From NCBI GenBank assembly GCA_030526355.1, contig JAUNDC010000020.1, forward strand, positions 1 to 49,457: DNA of 49,457 nt. Reading direction: 5' to 3'. Origin of the DNA: Bacillota bacterium (GTDB lineage Bacteria > Bacillota > Clostridia > Peptostreptococcales > Anaerovoracaceae). Positions 18,002-27,028 of this stretch are shown here, piece after piece (the stretch's first letter is position 1; the number at the start of each line of letters is the position of its first letter). Under the pieces are notes generated by a model. It did no database searches, had not been told where the DNA came from, and worked only from the letters and a program-made list of their open reading frames with translations. Both the position numbers and the translations under genes were made by a program.

Positions 18002-18706
18002 CTATTTAACGATAGTACCGATTTTCTCTCCGCATACGGCCTTCATAACATTGCCCTCTTCGGCAATTCCGAATACGTGTATAGCTATATTATTATCCCT
18101 GCAAAGAGATGCCGCAGTGGAATCCATCACCTTGAGATCCTTCTCAAGCACTTCCTTGTGTGTAAGAGATTCATATCTTACTGCATCCGGATTTGTTTCA
18201 GGATCATCTGAATATACTGCATCGACCTTCTTCGCAAGCAAAATAACCTCTGCATCAATTTCAGCTGCTCTCAGAGCGGCTGTAGTATCTGTTGAGAAAA
18301 ACGGATTTCCCGTTCCTGCTCCAAAGATTACGATTTTACCGTCCTCAAGATGACTCATGGCCTTTCTTCTGATGTACGGTTCAGCCACCTCGCGCATTTC
18401 TATAGCAGTCTGCACTCTCGTAGGCATGCCCTCTGCTTCGAAGGCATCCTGCAATGCCATTGAATTCATTACTGTAGCCAGCATTCCTATGTAATCTGCT
18501 GTCGCCCTGTCCATGCTTTTGCTTGTCCTTCCTCTCCAGAAGTTTCCTCCGCCGACAACAACAGCTACTTCGACACCCAGCTCACGAACCTCTTTCACCT
18601 GCAGCGCAACCTTCTTTACCATATCTTCATTGATTCCGAACCTTGCTTCACCTGCCAGTGCTTCCCCGCTGATTTTAAGCAGTACTCGTTTATATTTTGC
18701 TTCCAT
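18002..18706 (-). CDS. pyrH: UMP kinase
   Basis: PyrH phosphorylates UMP to UDP and belongs to the amino-acid-kinase fold. [14 protein letters not shown] forms the phosphate-binding start. GGGNFWRG and the [13 protein letters not shown] region bind UMP. The 234-residue length is normal. The ATG at 18706 follows AAGGAG. It is the first gene of the 18-kb minus-strand block. The rpsB-tsf genes that often precede it are not present here, where a divergent mgtC-family gene stands instead. Confidence 0.96.
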   Translation of the reverse strand: MEAKYKRVLLKISGEALAGEARFGINEDMVKKVALQVKEVRELGVEVAVVVGGGNFWRGRTSKSMDRATADYIGMLATVMNSMALQDAFEAEGMPTRVQTAIEMREVAEPYIRRKAMSHLEDGKIVIFGAGTGNPFFSTDTTAALRAAEIDAEVILLAKKVDAVYSDDPETNPDAVRYESLTHKEVLEKDLKVMDSTAASLCRDNNIAIHVFGIAEEGNVMKAVCGEKIGTIVK

Positions 18707-18739
18707 ATTCTACTCCTTAGTCATGGTTATGGTTTATAT

Positions 18740-18748
18740 ATTATATCA
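18740..18748 (-). promoter_or_regulatory. Extended -10 promoter of pyrH
   Basis: Minus-strand TGA-TATAAT (TATAAT at 18740-18745) is an extended -10. No good -35 is visible at 17 bp. It lies 34 bp before the pyrH start codon. Confidence 0.55.
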
Positions 18749-18763
18749 TAAAACTTTTTCTTA

Positions 18764-18772
18764 TGCTATAAT
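18764..18772 (+). promoter_or_regulatory. Extended -10 promoter of the mgtC-family gene
   Basis: Plus-strand TGC-TATAAT (TATAAT at 18767-18772) is an extended -10 with no clear -35. It stands back to back with the pyrH promoter, so the two genes share an 87-bp divergent control region. Confidence 0.5.
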
Positions 18773-18793
18773 ATTATAAGGAGGGGAAAAGAT

Positions 18794-19486
18794 ATGTTTA
18801 CGTTACCTGATTGTTTTTATGATATAAGTATTATTTCAATAACCACCAGACTTTTTCTCGCTGTTATTCTCAGCGGAATTATAGGTCTGGAACGTGGAGC
18901 CAACAGACATCCTGCGGGATTCCGTACGCATATTCTGGTATGTGTAGGCGCTGCACTGGCAATGATGACCAATCAGTACATCTGCGAGATTTTCGGTTCA
19001 ACAGATCCGGCACGTCTCGGAGCACAGGTAATAACAGGTGTCGGTTTTCTCGGCGTAGGCACCATTCTGATAACAGGCAAAAACAAAATAAAAGGCCTTA
19101 CCACAGCTGCAGGCCTGTGGGCTTCTGCATGTCTGGGGCTGGCCCTTGGTATCGGTTTCTATTCAGGCGCTGTAATTGCAGCTGTGATAATATTTATCAG
19201 CCTCGCACTCCTTCCTAAAATCGAAAACCATTTTTACAGAAAGTCAAGAGTTCTTGAGCTTTATATAGAAGTTGACAACATAGAAAACTACAAAAAAGTC
19301 AAAATGTACATCAAGTCGCTTTCACCGACTTTTTATGAAACCCACCTGAGCCAGACATCGCCCGTTTTACAGGGTGGAATTCCCGTTAATATTTCACTGA
19401 TTCTTCCAGCCGGCGGAAATCGCCGCGATACCATCAATGCACTGGAAGCTATGGATGGTGTTTATATGCTGGAAGAAATCAGCTGA
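18794..19486 (+). CDS. MgtC/SapB-family membrane protein
   Basis: A 230-residue protein with the MgtC/SapB domain. Four to five hydrophobic segments lie within about residues 10-140. These include LSGIIGLERGANRHPAGFRT, GVGFLGVGTIL and GLTTAAGLWASACLGLALG, all hallmark segments. A soluble C-terminal ACT-like part follows (about 150-230). Family members are linked to magnesium limitation, acid adaptation and regulation of F-type ATPase; the exact role here is unknown. AAGGAGG precedes the ATG. The gene ends only 4 bp from the convergent hisIE stop, with no terminator visible between them. Confidence 0.88.
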   Translation: MFTLPDCFYDISIISITTRLFLAVILSGIIGLERGANRHPAGFRTHILVCVGAALAMMTNQYICEIFGSTDPARLGAQVITGVGFLGVGTILITGKNKIKGLTTAAGLWASACLGLALGIGFYSGAVIAAVIIFISLALLPKIENHFYRKSRVLELYIEVDNIENYKKVKMYIKSLSPTFYETHLSQTSPVLQGGIPVNISLILPAGGNRRDTINALEAMDGVYMLEEIS

Positions 19487-19490
19487 TATT

Positions 19491-20135
19491 CTATTTCATT
19501 CTTTCCTGCTTGACCTTATGATCTATAACGTGCCGTTTTGAAAGCTCTGCAGTCACATCCTTGAGAGTAATGCCCTGCTGTACCATCATTACCATTATAT
19601 GATACGCCAGGTCTGCTATTTCATAGATGGTTTCTTCTTTATCATTCTTGGCACCGGCTATAATAACCTCTGTGGATTCCTCTCCCACCTTTTTGAGAAT
19701 CTTATCCATACCCTTGTCAAAGAGATATGTAGTATAGCTTCCTTCCTTCGGTGTCGTTTTTCTCCCCTCTATCATTTCATAGAGAGCCTGATACGAAAAC
19801 GGCGTTTCTTCAGGGTTTACGTATTCCAGATTGAAGAAGCAGCTCTCAGCTCCCGTATGACAGGCCGGACCGTCCTTGATAACCTCCACTACAAGGGCAT
19901 CATTGTCGCAGTCTGAAGTTATTGTAACAACCTTCTGTCTGTTTCCGCTGGTTTCTCCCTTTCTCCACAGCTCCTGTCTGCTTCTGCTGTAAAAGCATGT
20001 GTATCCTTCCTCAACGGTTATCTCCAGTGCTTCACGATTCATGTATGCAACTGTAAGCACCTGCTTTGAATAGTAGTCCTGCACTATGGCAGGCACAAGT
20101 CCCTTTTCATCGAATTTTATTCTGTCTATATCCAT
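19491..20135 (-). CDS. hisIE: Bifunctional phosphoribosyl-AMP cyclohydrolase / phosphoribosyl-ATP diphosphatase
   Basis: Catalyses steps 2 and 3 of histidine synthesis. The N-terminal HisI domain has [18 protein letters not shown], the metal site [11 protein letters not shown] and [11 protein letters not shown]. The C-terminal HisE domain (from about 115) has [17 protein letters not shown] and [13 protein letters not shown]. At 214 residues it is a complete fusion. It is the last gene of the his operon, 1 bp after hisF. Confidence 0.96.
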   Translation of the reverse strand: MDIDRIKFDEKGLVPAIVQDYYSKQVLTVAYMNREALEITVEEGYTCFYSRSRQELWRKGETSGNRQKVVTITSDCDNDALVVEVIKDGPACHTGAESCFFNLEYVNPEETPFSYQALYEMIEGRKTTPKEGSYTTYLFDKGMDKILKKVGEESTEVIIAGAKNDKEETIYEIADLAYHIMVMMVQQGITLKDVTAELSKRHVIDHKVKQERMK

Positions 20136-20136
20136 T

Positions 20137-20892
20137 TTACAGTCTTACCTCCACACCCTGAGTTCTCAGGTATTCCTTAAGATCCTTTATCCTGATTTCT
20201 TTGTAATGGAAAATGGACGCCGCCAGTCCTGCATCCATGCCATCATGCTTGAAAAGCTCCGAAAAATCTTCCATTTTACCGGCTCCTCCCGATGCAATTA
20301 TCGGCACATTAACCCTGGCTGCAATTTCATCCAGAAGCTCCAGGTCAAAGCCGCCTTTGACTCCATCTGTGTCTATACTGTTGACAACAAGCTCTCCGGC
20401 ACCTCTGTTTACTCCGTCTACAGCCCACTGCACAGCATCTATGCCTGTGTTCTCACGTCCGCCCTTGGCAAAAAGTCTGAAGCAGCCGTCAACCCGTTTG
20501 ATATCCATGCTGAGAACAACACATTGATCTCCGTATTTTCTTGCAGCTGATTCTATGATATCAGGGTTTCTGATTGCCCCGCTGTTGACGCTCACCTTAT
20601 CTGCACCGCATTTAAGCACTCTGTCAAAATCCTCAAGAGTATTTATCCCTCCTCCGACAGTCAGCGGGATAAATATTTCAGAAGCCACCTTGGTCAGAAT
20701 GTCAGTGAAAAGCCCACGCTCCTCAACGCTTGCCGTAATGTCATAAAACACCAGCTCATCAGCACCTTCTTCATTATAGAACCTTGCCATTTCCACAGGA
20801 TCTGACACATCCTGAATGCCTTCAAAATTCTTTCCTTTTACTACTCTGCCGTTTCTCACATCGAGACATGGTATTATTCTTTTGGTAATCAT
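20137..20892 (-). CDS. hisF: Imidazole glycerol phosphate synthase, cyclase subunit
   Basis: HisF uses ammonia from HisH to convert PRFAR to imidazole glycerol phosphate and AICAR. The 251-residue TIM barrel begins [19 protein letters not shown], with the catalytic aspartate in CLDV. Phosphate-binding loops PLTVGGGI and PIIASGGAG follow. It is located 29 bp after hisA. Confidence 0.97.
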   Translation of the reverse strand: MITKRIIPCLDVRNGRVVKGKNFEGIQDVSDPVEMARFYNEEGADELVFYDITASVEERGLFTDILTKVASEIFIPLTVGGGINTLEDFDRVLKCGADKVSVNSGAIRNPDIIESAARKYGDQCVVLSMDIKRVDGCFRLFAKGGRENTGIDAVQWAVDGVNRGAGELVVNSIDTDGVKGGFDLELLDEIAARVNVPIIASGGAGKMEDFSELFKHDGMDAGLAASIFHYKEIRIKDLKEYLRTQGVEVRL

Positions 20893-20921
20893 TGTCGTCC
20901 TCTTTCATATGTGATTATTCA

Positions 20922-21632
20922 TTATTCAGCCAGCTTTACCGCCCGCTCCAGATCAAGCTTGCCGCTGTATATGGCCTTGCCCAGTATTGCTGCTGCCACT
21001 ACATCCTTCAGTGCGGTTATTTCCTCTTCGAAGCTTATACCTCCGGAGGCTGTAACCTCAAGGCCTTCAATTTTCTGAAGCTTCCTGTAGGCTTCCATAT
21101 TTGTGCCTTCAAGTCCGCCATCCTTTGAAATATCAGTATATATTACCGTTTTAACTCCGATATCTCTCAGATATGTGCAGAACTCAAAACTTTCTCTATC
21201 GGTGATTTCCTTCCATCCGTTTATTGCAACGAAGCCGTCTCTGGCATCTACACCTACTGCTATTTTATCTCCGTATTTTGATACCATCTTCTCAAGGAAT
21301 TCAGGATCCTTTACTGCTATGGTTCCCAGAATCACTCTGCCAACGCCAAGCTCAAGGTACTGACGGATTCGCTCTTCATCTCTGATTCCGCCGCCAACTT
21401 CAACAAACATATCCACTTCCCTGACTATTTCGCTGATGGTTTCAAAATTAACCAGCTTTCCGTCCTTTGCTCCGTCAAGGTCTACCAGGTGAAGACACTC
21501 TGCTCCTTTAGCTTTGAATGATCTGGCCACCTCAACGGGGCTGTCGCTGTATACAGTCATCTGATCGTAATCTCCCTGATACAGCCTTACCGCCTTACCG
21601 TTTCTCAAATCTATTGCCGGAAAAATCTTCAT
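20922..21632 (-). CDS. hisA: ProFAR isomerase (HisA)
   Basis: HisA performs an Amadori rearrangement of ProFAR to PRFAR. The 236-residue TIM barrel starts KIFPAIDLRNGKAVRLYQGD with the catalytic aspartate in AIDL. It contains VEVGGGIRDEE and YTDISKDGG. GGAGG precedes the ATG within the end of hisH; the two genes are separated by 2 bp. Confidence 0.97.
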   Translation of the reverse strand: MKIFPAIDLRNGKAVRLYQGDYDQMTVYSDSPVEVARSFKAKGAECLHLVDLDGAKDGKLVNFETISEIVREVDMFVEVGGGIRDEERIRQYLELGVGRVILGTIAVKDPEFLEKMVSKYGDKIAVGVDARDGFVAINGWKEITDRESFEFCTYLRDIGVKTVIYTDISKDGGLEGTNMEAYRKLQKIEGLEVTASGGISFEEEITALKDVVAAAILGKAIYSGKLDLERAVKLAE

Positions 21633-21634
21633 AA

Positions 21635-22255
21635 TTACACCTCCAGAAATGCTCTGAGAATATTCAGACCGACTTGTCCGCTTTTTTCCGGGTGGAACTG
21701 AGTGCCATAAACATTGCCGTTTCTCACTGCGCCCGTTATTCTGATTCCATATTCCGATGAAGCTATTGTGCTCTCACTGCAGTCCTTGCCATAGAAACTA
21801 TGTACATAATATACACAATCACCCTGCTTTATATATTTAAACAGCGGTTCATCCTCCGCAAAGCTGAGTGAATTCCAGCCGATATGCGGCACCTTCAAAT
21901 CTGTAATACCTTCTGTCTTCAGATCATCGTCAATCGAAGCTATCGTTCCCTTTACAAGACCCAGTCCTTCATGCACACCATATTCATGGCTTTCCTCAAA
22001 CAGAAGCTGCATACCCAGACATATTCCAAGCAAAGGTTTGCCATTGGCTGTCTGCTCCATTATAGTATCTACAAGTCCGGTAGCTCTCAGCTTGGCAATT
22101 GCATCTTCGAATGCTCCTACTCCCGGCAGTATTATTCTATCGGCTTTTTTTATATCTTCAATATTATTCGTTACCTTGGTATCTGCTTCAAGGTATTTCA
22201 GGGACGCTGCCAGTGAAAACAGGTTCCCTACGCCATAGTCTATGATAGCAATCAT
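21635..22255 (-). CDS. hisH: Imidazole glycerol phosphate synthase, glutamine amidotransferase subunit
   Basis: HisH hydrolyses glutamine and channels ammonia into HisF. The class-I glutaminase triad is visible: cysteine in GICLGMQLLFEE, and histidine and glutamate in GTQFHPEKSG. I chose the ATG at 22255 (206 residues, MIAIIDYGVGNL). GGAG lies 9 nt upstream and the start is 1 nt past the hisB stop. The frame extends 27 codons upstream inside hisB, but that part is not family-like. Confidence 0.96.
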   Translation of the reverse strand: MIAIIDYGVGNLFSLAASLKYLEADTKVTNNIEDIKKADRIILPGVGAFEDAIAKLRATGLVDTIMEQTANGKPLLGICLGMQLLFEESHEYGVHEGLGLVKGTIASIDDDLKTEGITDLKVPHIGWNSLSFAEDEPLFKYIKQGDCVYYVHSFYGKDCSESTIASSEYGIRITGAVRNGNVYGTQFHPEKSGQVGLNILRAFLEV

Positions 22256-22256
22256 T

Positions 22257-22844
22257 TTACAAAACTCCTTTTGTTGATGGTATTTCGTCTGCATATTCCT
22301 CTTCAATGGCACAGGCCTGTCTAAGAACCCTGCCAAGGCACTTGAATATGCCCTCGATCATATGATGTGTGTTTTCACCTGCCAGCATCTTAATATGCAG
22401 GTTCATTCCAAGCTCTCTGACCAGTGCAGCCATAAACTCCTTAACCAGCTCGGTGTCAAAGTCACCCACCTTCTGAGCAGGAAACTCAGCATCAAAGCCC
22501 AGATATGATCTGCCGCTTATATCAACAGCACACAGCACCAGGGCTTCATCCATAGGCAGAATCATATGCCCGTATCTGTATATGCCTCTCTTATCGCCCA
22601 GCGATTCTCTGAACGCCTGACCCAGTGCAATACCTATATCCTCCGTAGTATGATGAAAGTCCACATCTGTATCACCCTTGCAGTCAACTGCCAGATCAAA
22701 TCTGCCATGTCTTGCAAAGAGTTCAAGCATATGGTCAAGAAAACCAACGCCGGTATCTATCTCGTATGCTCCAGTACCATCAATTTCCAGTGCCAGTACA
22801 ATCTGTGTCTCCTTAGTATCCCTTACGATTTTTTTTCTTCGCAT
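22257..22844 (-). CDS. hisB: Imidazoleglycerol-phosphate dehydratase
   Basis: Monofunctional HisB of 195 residues. It has the paired metal-binding motifs DFHHTTEDIGIALGQA and, near the C terminus, NTHHMIEGIFKCLGR. No N-terminal phosphatase domain is present, so histidinol phosphatase must be encoded elsewhere. The ATG at 22844 follows AAGGAGG. Confidence 0.97.
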   Translation of the reverse strand: MRRKKIVRDTKETQIVLALEIDGTGAYEIDTGVGFLDHMLELFARHGRFDLAVDCKGDTDVDFHHTTEDIGIALGQAFRESLGDKRGIYRYGHMILPMDEALVLCAVDISGRSYLGFDAEFPAQKVGDFDTELVKEFMAALVRELGMNLHIKMLAGENTHHMIEGIFKCLGRVLRQACAIEEEYADEIPSTKGVL

Positions 22845-22874
22845 CTGATATCCTCCTTACCTGCATAAATAAAA

Positions 22875-23942
22875 TCAGCGTTTTGAGAGTATCTGCCGGG
22901 TAGCATCGGTCAGAGACTTCATTTCCTCAGGAGTGCCTATTGTTATCCTGACATAATTGCATATTCTGCTGTCACTGAAATGTCTGACGATTATATTGTA
23001 TTTTCTCAGCTCTCTGAAATATTCCTCACCTGATATCCTGTCGCTTGCCGCGAAAACAAAATTTGCCTTAGACGGAAGCACGGTAAATCCCATCTCTCTC
23101 ATTTCTTTGACAAATTTCTCCCTTGTCTCCATTATTCTGCTGCGGGTATCTTCAAAATATTCTCTGTCCTTCATAGCCTCTGTACCGGCAAGTATGGACA
23201 GTCTGTTAAGGTTATATGGATTGAAGCTGAATTTCAGCTTGTTCATATCCGCTATGATTTCACTGGATGCCATGGCAAATCCAATCCTTGCTCCTGCCAG
23301 ACTTCTTGATTTGGAAAACGTCTGTACAACCATCAGATTGTCATATCTGTCTATCAGCCCTGCTGCACTGTCTGCCCCGAAATCCACATAGGCTTCATCA
23401 ATAACCACAAGATTTTCCTCGTTATTGATAAGTATACTTTCTATTTCATCAAGTGTCAAAGCTCTTCCGGTAGGCGCATTCGGATTAGTAATGATTATAG
23501 TGCCATCAAGATTGAAATAATCAGAAGCACCTATGGAAAAATCCTCTCTCAGAGGCACCTTGACTCCGTGTGCATGGAAAATATCACAGTACACCGGATA
23601 AAAGCTGTAGCTTATTTCCGGATAATATATTACATCATTGCTTCCCCTCATAGCCATGAATATGAATGCCAGAACCTCATCAGATCCGTTTCCCACCATC
23701 ACCTGCTCCTGCTTCAGACCATAAAAATCAGCTATGGCTGCCGTAAGCTCAGATGCTGCCGGATCTGAATAAAGCCTGAGCTTCTGCAGCTCCTGGTTAT
23801 TGATTACTTCAAGGACTCCCGGTGCCGGTGGATATGGGCTCTCATTTGTATTGAGTTTTATAAGCCGCCCCGTCACCTTTGGCTGTTCGCCCGGCGTATA
23901 GGGCTCCAGGGCACTGTATCTGCTGTTCAAAAATCTGCTCAT
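22875..23942 (-). CDS. hisC: Histidinol-phosphate aminotransferase
   Basis: A PLP-dependent class I/II aminotransferase that makes histidinol phosphate. The 355 residues include VIDEAYVDFG (PLP-contacting Asp and Tyr) and the Schiff-base lysine in QTFSKSRSLAGARIG. The arginine for the carboxylate is in NYVRITIG near the C terminus. It overlaps hisG by 4 bp (ATGA). Substrate assignment rests on operon context as well as sequence. Confidence 0.95.
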   Translation of the reverse strand: MSRFLNSRYSALEPYTPGEQPKVTGRLIKLNTNESPYPPAPGVLEVINNQELQKLRLYSDPAASELTAAIADFYGLKQEQVMVGNGSDEVLAFIFMAMRGSNDVIYYPEISYSFYPVYCDIFHAHGVKVPLREDFSIGASDYFNLDGTIIITNPNAPTGRALTLDEIESILINNEENLVVIDEAYVDFGADSAAGLIDRYDNLMVVQTFSKSRSLAGARIGFAMASSEIIADMNKLKFSFNPYNLNRLSILAGTEAMKDREYFEDTRSRIMETREKFVKEMREMGFTVLPSKANFVFAASDRISGEEYFRELRKYNIIVRHFSDSRICNYVRITIGTPEEMKSLTDATRQILSKR

Positions 23943-24559
23943 TTTACCTGTTCTCCCAGTTTGTTAAGTATCTGACTGATTATTTCATTTTCAAATTTAA
24001 AGCTTGTCTTATTGGCTATGAACCTGGCACTGATATCCTGAAACTCCTCGATTACCTTGAGATGGTTCTCTCTCAGTGTATTACCGGTTTCCACAATATC
24101 CACGATAACATCAGTAAGCCCCAGAATAGGTGCAAGCTCAATGCTCCCGTTCAGTTTAATTATATCTATGTCTCTGTTTCTTCCCGCATAGAATTTCTTA
24201 GCTACATTCACATACTTTGTCGCTACACGCAGGGTTCTGTCCGGATCCTCCACATAGCCTTCAGGTGCTGCTACCGCCATGCGACATTTACCTATCTTAA
24301 GATCCAGCAGCTCATAAACATCAGAATTCTGTTCAAGAAGAATGTCCTTTCCGACTATTCCTACATCAGCAGCATGATGCTCCACATACACAGCAACATC
24401 ACTTGGCTTTACAAGCAGATACCTTACATTTTTCTCAGGGCTTTCGAATACCAGTTTTCTGTTCTGCTCATAATAACCCGGGCAGTCAAAGCCTATTGAC
24501 GCCAGCATGTCATAAACCTGATCTCCCAGTCTGCCCTTTGGCAGTGCTATATTTAACAT
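23939..24559 (-). CDS. hisG: ATP phosphoribosyltransferase, short form
   Basis: The first enzyme of histidine synthesis. At 206 residues it is the short form, lacking the C-terminal regulatory ACT-like domain, so it needs HisZ. The N terminus LNIALPKGRLGDQVYDML and the PRPP-loop region DVIVDIVETGNTLRENHL are typical. It overlaps hisZ by 7 bp. Confidence 0.96.
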   Translation of the reverse strand: MLNIALPKGRLGDQVYDMLASIGFDCPGYYEQNRKLVFESPEKNVRYLLVKPSDVAVYVEHHAADVGIVGKDILLEQNSDVYELLDLKIGKCRMAVAAPEGYVEDPDRTLRVATKYVNVAKKFYAGRNRDIDIIKLNGSIELAPILGLTDVIVDIVETGNTLRENHLKVIEEFQDISARFIANKTSFKFENEIISQILNKLGEQVK

Positions 24560-25671
24560 GTTTCATCCTCCTTAACCGGTTTGCCATCCTTCATGACATA
24601 TTTTTCTCTGTACCTGAGACAGTCAGGTATCGATGTTTCTGTACGAACCGAAAGCCCCTCTTTCTGCAGAACCGCCTCAGCTCTGATTACCGAAGTAAGC
24701 GGTTCGTCCTCGCTGTAAAGCAGAACCGCGTCCACATCATACTTTGAAGGATGCTGCGTTCCCTTGAGCAGCTCGTCAAGATAAACTGCAAATCCGACTC
24801 CACCTGCATCCTTGCCCAGAAGCTTCATAGCCTTATCATACTGACCGCCTGATAAAACACACCCCGGCAACCCTCTGATATATCCTCTGAATACTATACC
24901 GTTATAATAATCAATGTCATTTACCATCGAAAGATCCAGCTGAAGATTTTTGGAATAACCCAGACTTCTAAGTGCACTGCAGTACTCCTGAAGCTCGTCG
25001 ATATCCTGCAGCATTTCGTCATTTAATGCCATAGTCTTGGCCTTCTTAATCGTTTTAGACATTTCACCATAAAGGAACGGTATCTGGCAAAGTATCTCTG
25101 TTGTCTTCGAATCAAGCCCTGCTCTTGATGCAGCCTGGGTGATGCCTGTCACATTTTTCTGCCTGATATTGTTGAGTATCTCCAGATACACACTTTCACC
25201 AAGCTGAAGGGCTTCCAGAAGATGAACCGTATAATGCATGTGAGATATCTCCAGAAGATAATCACTATCTATGGTTTTCAGGGTTTTAGCAGCCAGCACT
25301 ATAACCTCCAGTATACTGTGCCTGTTGATGTGCCCCAGATACTCAAGTCCCATCTGGCTGATTTCCTTGAATGCATGGCTTTCCTTATTTTCCCTGTACA
25401 CATTTTCTATATAATAAAGCTTCTCGCTCTTGCTCCTTGTCGCTCTCGTGTTATTAACAACACTCAACGTAACGTCCGGCTTCATTGCCAGCAGCCTTCC
25501 ATCAAGGTCTGTAAAGGTGAGCACCTTGTCTCCTGCTATAAAATCTCTGTTGGCGGCGTAAAGTGAATACTCCTCGAACTTACCGATTTTATATTTTTTA
25601 TATCCGTATTTTTCGTATAATCCTCTGAGCTCCAAAGTAGCCCTTTCATCAGGCTTCAGATTGTATTTCAT
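24553..25671 (-). CDS. hisZ: ATP phosphoribosyltransferase regulatory subunit
   Basis: HisZ is a catalytically inactive histidyl-tRNA-synthetase relative that activates short HisG and gives histidine feedback. The class II synthetase fold is visible in FTDLDGRLLAMKPDVTLSVV and YYIENVYRENKESHAFKEIS (motif 2 region). The later segment DYYNGIVFRGYIRGLPGCVL resembles the HisS histidine site. The 372 residues lack a full anticodon-binding domain. GGGGAG lies upstream of the ATG. It leads the his operon behind a strong promoter. Confidence 0.95.
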   Translation of the reverse strand: MKYNLKPDERATLELRGLYEKYGYKKYKIGKFEEYSLYAANRDFIAGDKVLTFTDLDGRLLAMKPDVTLSVVNNTRATRSKSEKLYYIENVYRENKESHAFKEISQMGLEYLGHINRHSILEVIVLAAKTLKTIDSDYLLEISHMHYTVHLLEALQLGESVYLEILNNIRQKNVTGITQAASRAGLDSKTTEILCQIPFLYGEMSKTIKKAKTMALNDEMLQDIDELQEYCSALRSLGYSKNLQLDLSMVNDIDYYNGIVFRGYIRGLPGCVLSGGQYDKAMKLLGKDAGGVGFAVYLDELLKGTQHPSKYDVDAVLLYSEDEPLTSVIRAEAVLQKEGLSVRTETSIPDCLRYREKYVMKDGKPVKEDETC

Positions 25672-25709
25672 TTTTCTATCTCCCCTGTCGTGACAAATTA
25701 TATGTCCGC

Positions 25710-25743
25710 TATCACTTTATTGCATTAAAGCATTATCGTGATA
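25710..25743. repeat. Inverted and direct repeats in the his leader
   Basis: TATCAC (25710-25715) and GTGATA (25738-25743) form a dyad between the his promoter and hisZ. Direct repeats CATTAAAGC (from 25723) and CATTAACGC (from 25747) overlap it. This could be an operator or a leader hairpin. The region is too short for a T-box and no such motif is seen. Confidence 0.35.
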
Positions 25744-25768
25744 AATCATTAACGCTTTAACGTTTTAT

Positions 25769-25797
25769 ATTATACACATGTAATCTCAGCTTGTCCA
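25769..25797 (-). promoter_or_regulatory. Promoter of the his operon
   Basis: On the minus strand -35 TGGACA (25792-25797), 17 bp, -10 TATAAT (25769-25774). This is near consensus, roughly 90 nt before the hisZ start. Confidence 0.8.
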
Positions 25798-25804
25798 GTG
25801 TTTT

Positions 25805-27028
25805 CTATTCTGACATGTATTTTCCCACTTTATCTGTTACTATCAGGAAAACTGCTGCTCCTGCTGCTGTCACAGCCGTTGCCGTACCGGTAAGCAGTCT
25901 GGCATCACCTACATCAAGAATTATTCCACCTGCAATGCTTGAAAACACCGTGGTTATAGTTACCATTGTAGTAAAAAGCGCCTGCCCTTTTACAGCCTCC
26001 GCCTTGCTTATAACCTCGTCTGTAAAATGTACCATTGCCGGCAGAAACAGTGCAAAGGATACAAGCTGCAGAGATTGTGCCGCCAATATCATAGCAACTG
26101 AATCCGCTATGCAGCACAATGCTATCTTAGCTGTAAAGCCCAGGGCTGCCACCTTCAGCATCAGCCTGCATGAAAATTTTCTTCTCAGTAAATCAAAGCA
26201 CACCATAGTGGGAATTTCCAGAAAGGCCATCAGTGAAAGTATTCTTCCCATATCTTCACTGTTGCCTCCCACAGAAGACACGATCTGCATCATGTAATTG
26301 TTAAGGATGGAATTGCTGAAGTACAAGCCTGCCACACCTAGATTCAGAATGAAAAACATTCTATTTCTTCTGATAAATTTTATCAGGTTTATTTCCTCAG
26401 CCTCACCGGATTCATCATCCTGACGTACATCAGCCGCAGCTGCATTCATCTGTGAAGCAGCTCTGGCTCTGTTAAACTGAACCCCCGTTGCCAGAATGCT
26501 GAACATGAGCAGAATCAGCACAACCTCGCCTGTAACGGGAAGGACAATTATTCCGTGTTTTTCCACCAGCGTCCCCAGAACGGCAACCAGCGCTGAATAT
26601 GCCAGTGAGCCCATACTTCTGGCCACCCCGAAATTTATATGTATCCCGCATTCCTCCAGTTTGAAGGTCATCGAGTTAAAAAGTGGCTGCAGCACTGTAT
26701 GCCAGGCTATAAGCAGTATGAAAATAAGAGCAAGTCCGTAGGATCTGCCCTTAAATATGAAAAGTCCCGCTGTCATTATTATCATCATTGCTGTCATCAG
26801 CTCAGTAATACCGATCAGCGATATACGTCGTGTCCTGTCTGCCAGATCACCTGCAAACGGCTGCAGTATCACGGCAAGAATATTGGCTGCGGCCAGAATC
26901 ATTCCGATTTCCGAGTTGGTGTAATCATTTGCAAGCAGAAACACCGATGCGAAGCTGCTTGCCACTCCGTAGAACATCCAGAAGGTTCCGTGAATACATG
27001 CATAGTCAAAATTAAGTAGTTTCTTCAT
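25805..27028 (-). CDS. MFS transporter (LacY/nucleoside-symporter-like)
   Basis: A 407-residue polytopic protein with about 12 hydrophobic segments. It has the MFS loop motif GDLADRTRRIS between helices 2 and 3 and a central charged loop at about 195-210. The N terminus (HGTFWMFYGVASSFASVFL) resembles the MFS_1-like group that includes 3-phenylpropionate and nucleoside:H+ symporters. The substrate cannot be told from sequence. It starts directly after the larB stop (TAAATG), so it is cotranslated with larB and might move a compound related to that pathway. Confidence 0.8.
   Translation of the reverse strand: MKKLLNFDYACIHGTFWMFYGVASSFASVFLLANDYTNSEIGMILAAANILAVILQPFAGDLADRTRRISLIGITELMTAMMIIMTAGLFIFKGRSYGLALIFILLIAWHTVLQPLFNSMTFKLEECGIHINFGVARSMGSLAYSALVAVLGTLVEKHGIIVLPVTGEVVLILLMFSILATGVQFNRARAASQMNAAAADVRQDDESGEAEEINLIKFIRRNRMFFILNLGVAGLYFSNSILNNYMMQIVSSVGGNSEDMGRILSLMAFLEIPTMVCFDLLRRKFSCRLMLKVAALGFTAKIALCCIADSVAMILAAQSLQLVSFALFLPAMVHFTDEVISKAEAVKGQALFTTMVTITTVFSSIAGGIILDVGDARLLTGTATAVTAAGAAVFLIVTDKVGKYMSE

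Noticed and set aside
25672..25804. T-box riboswitch before hisZ
   Set aside because: The interval is only 133 bp, with a consensus promoter inside it. No T-box sequence or specifier loop was found.
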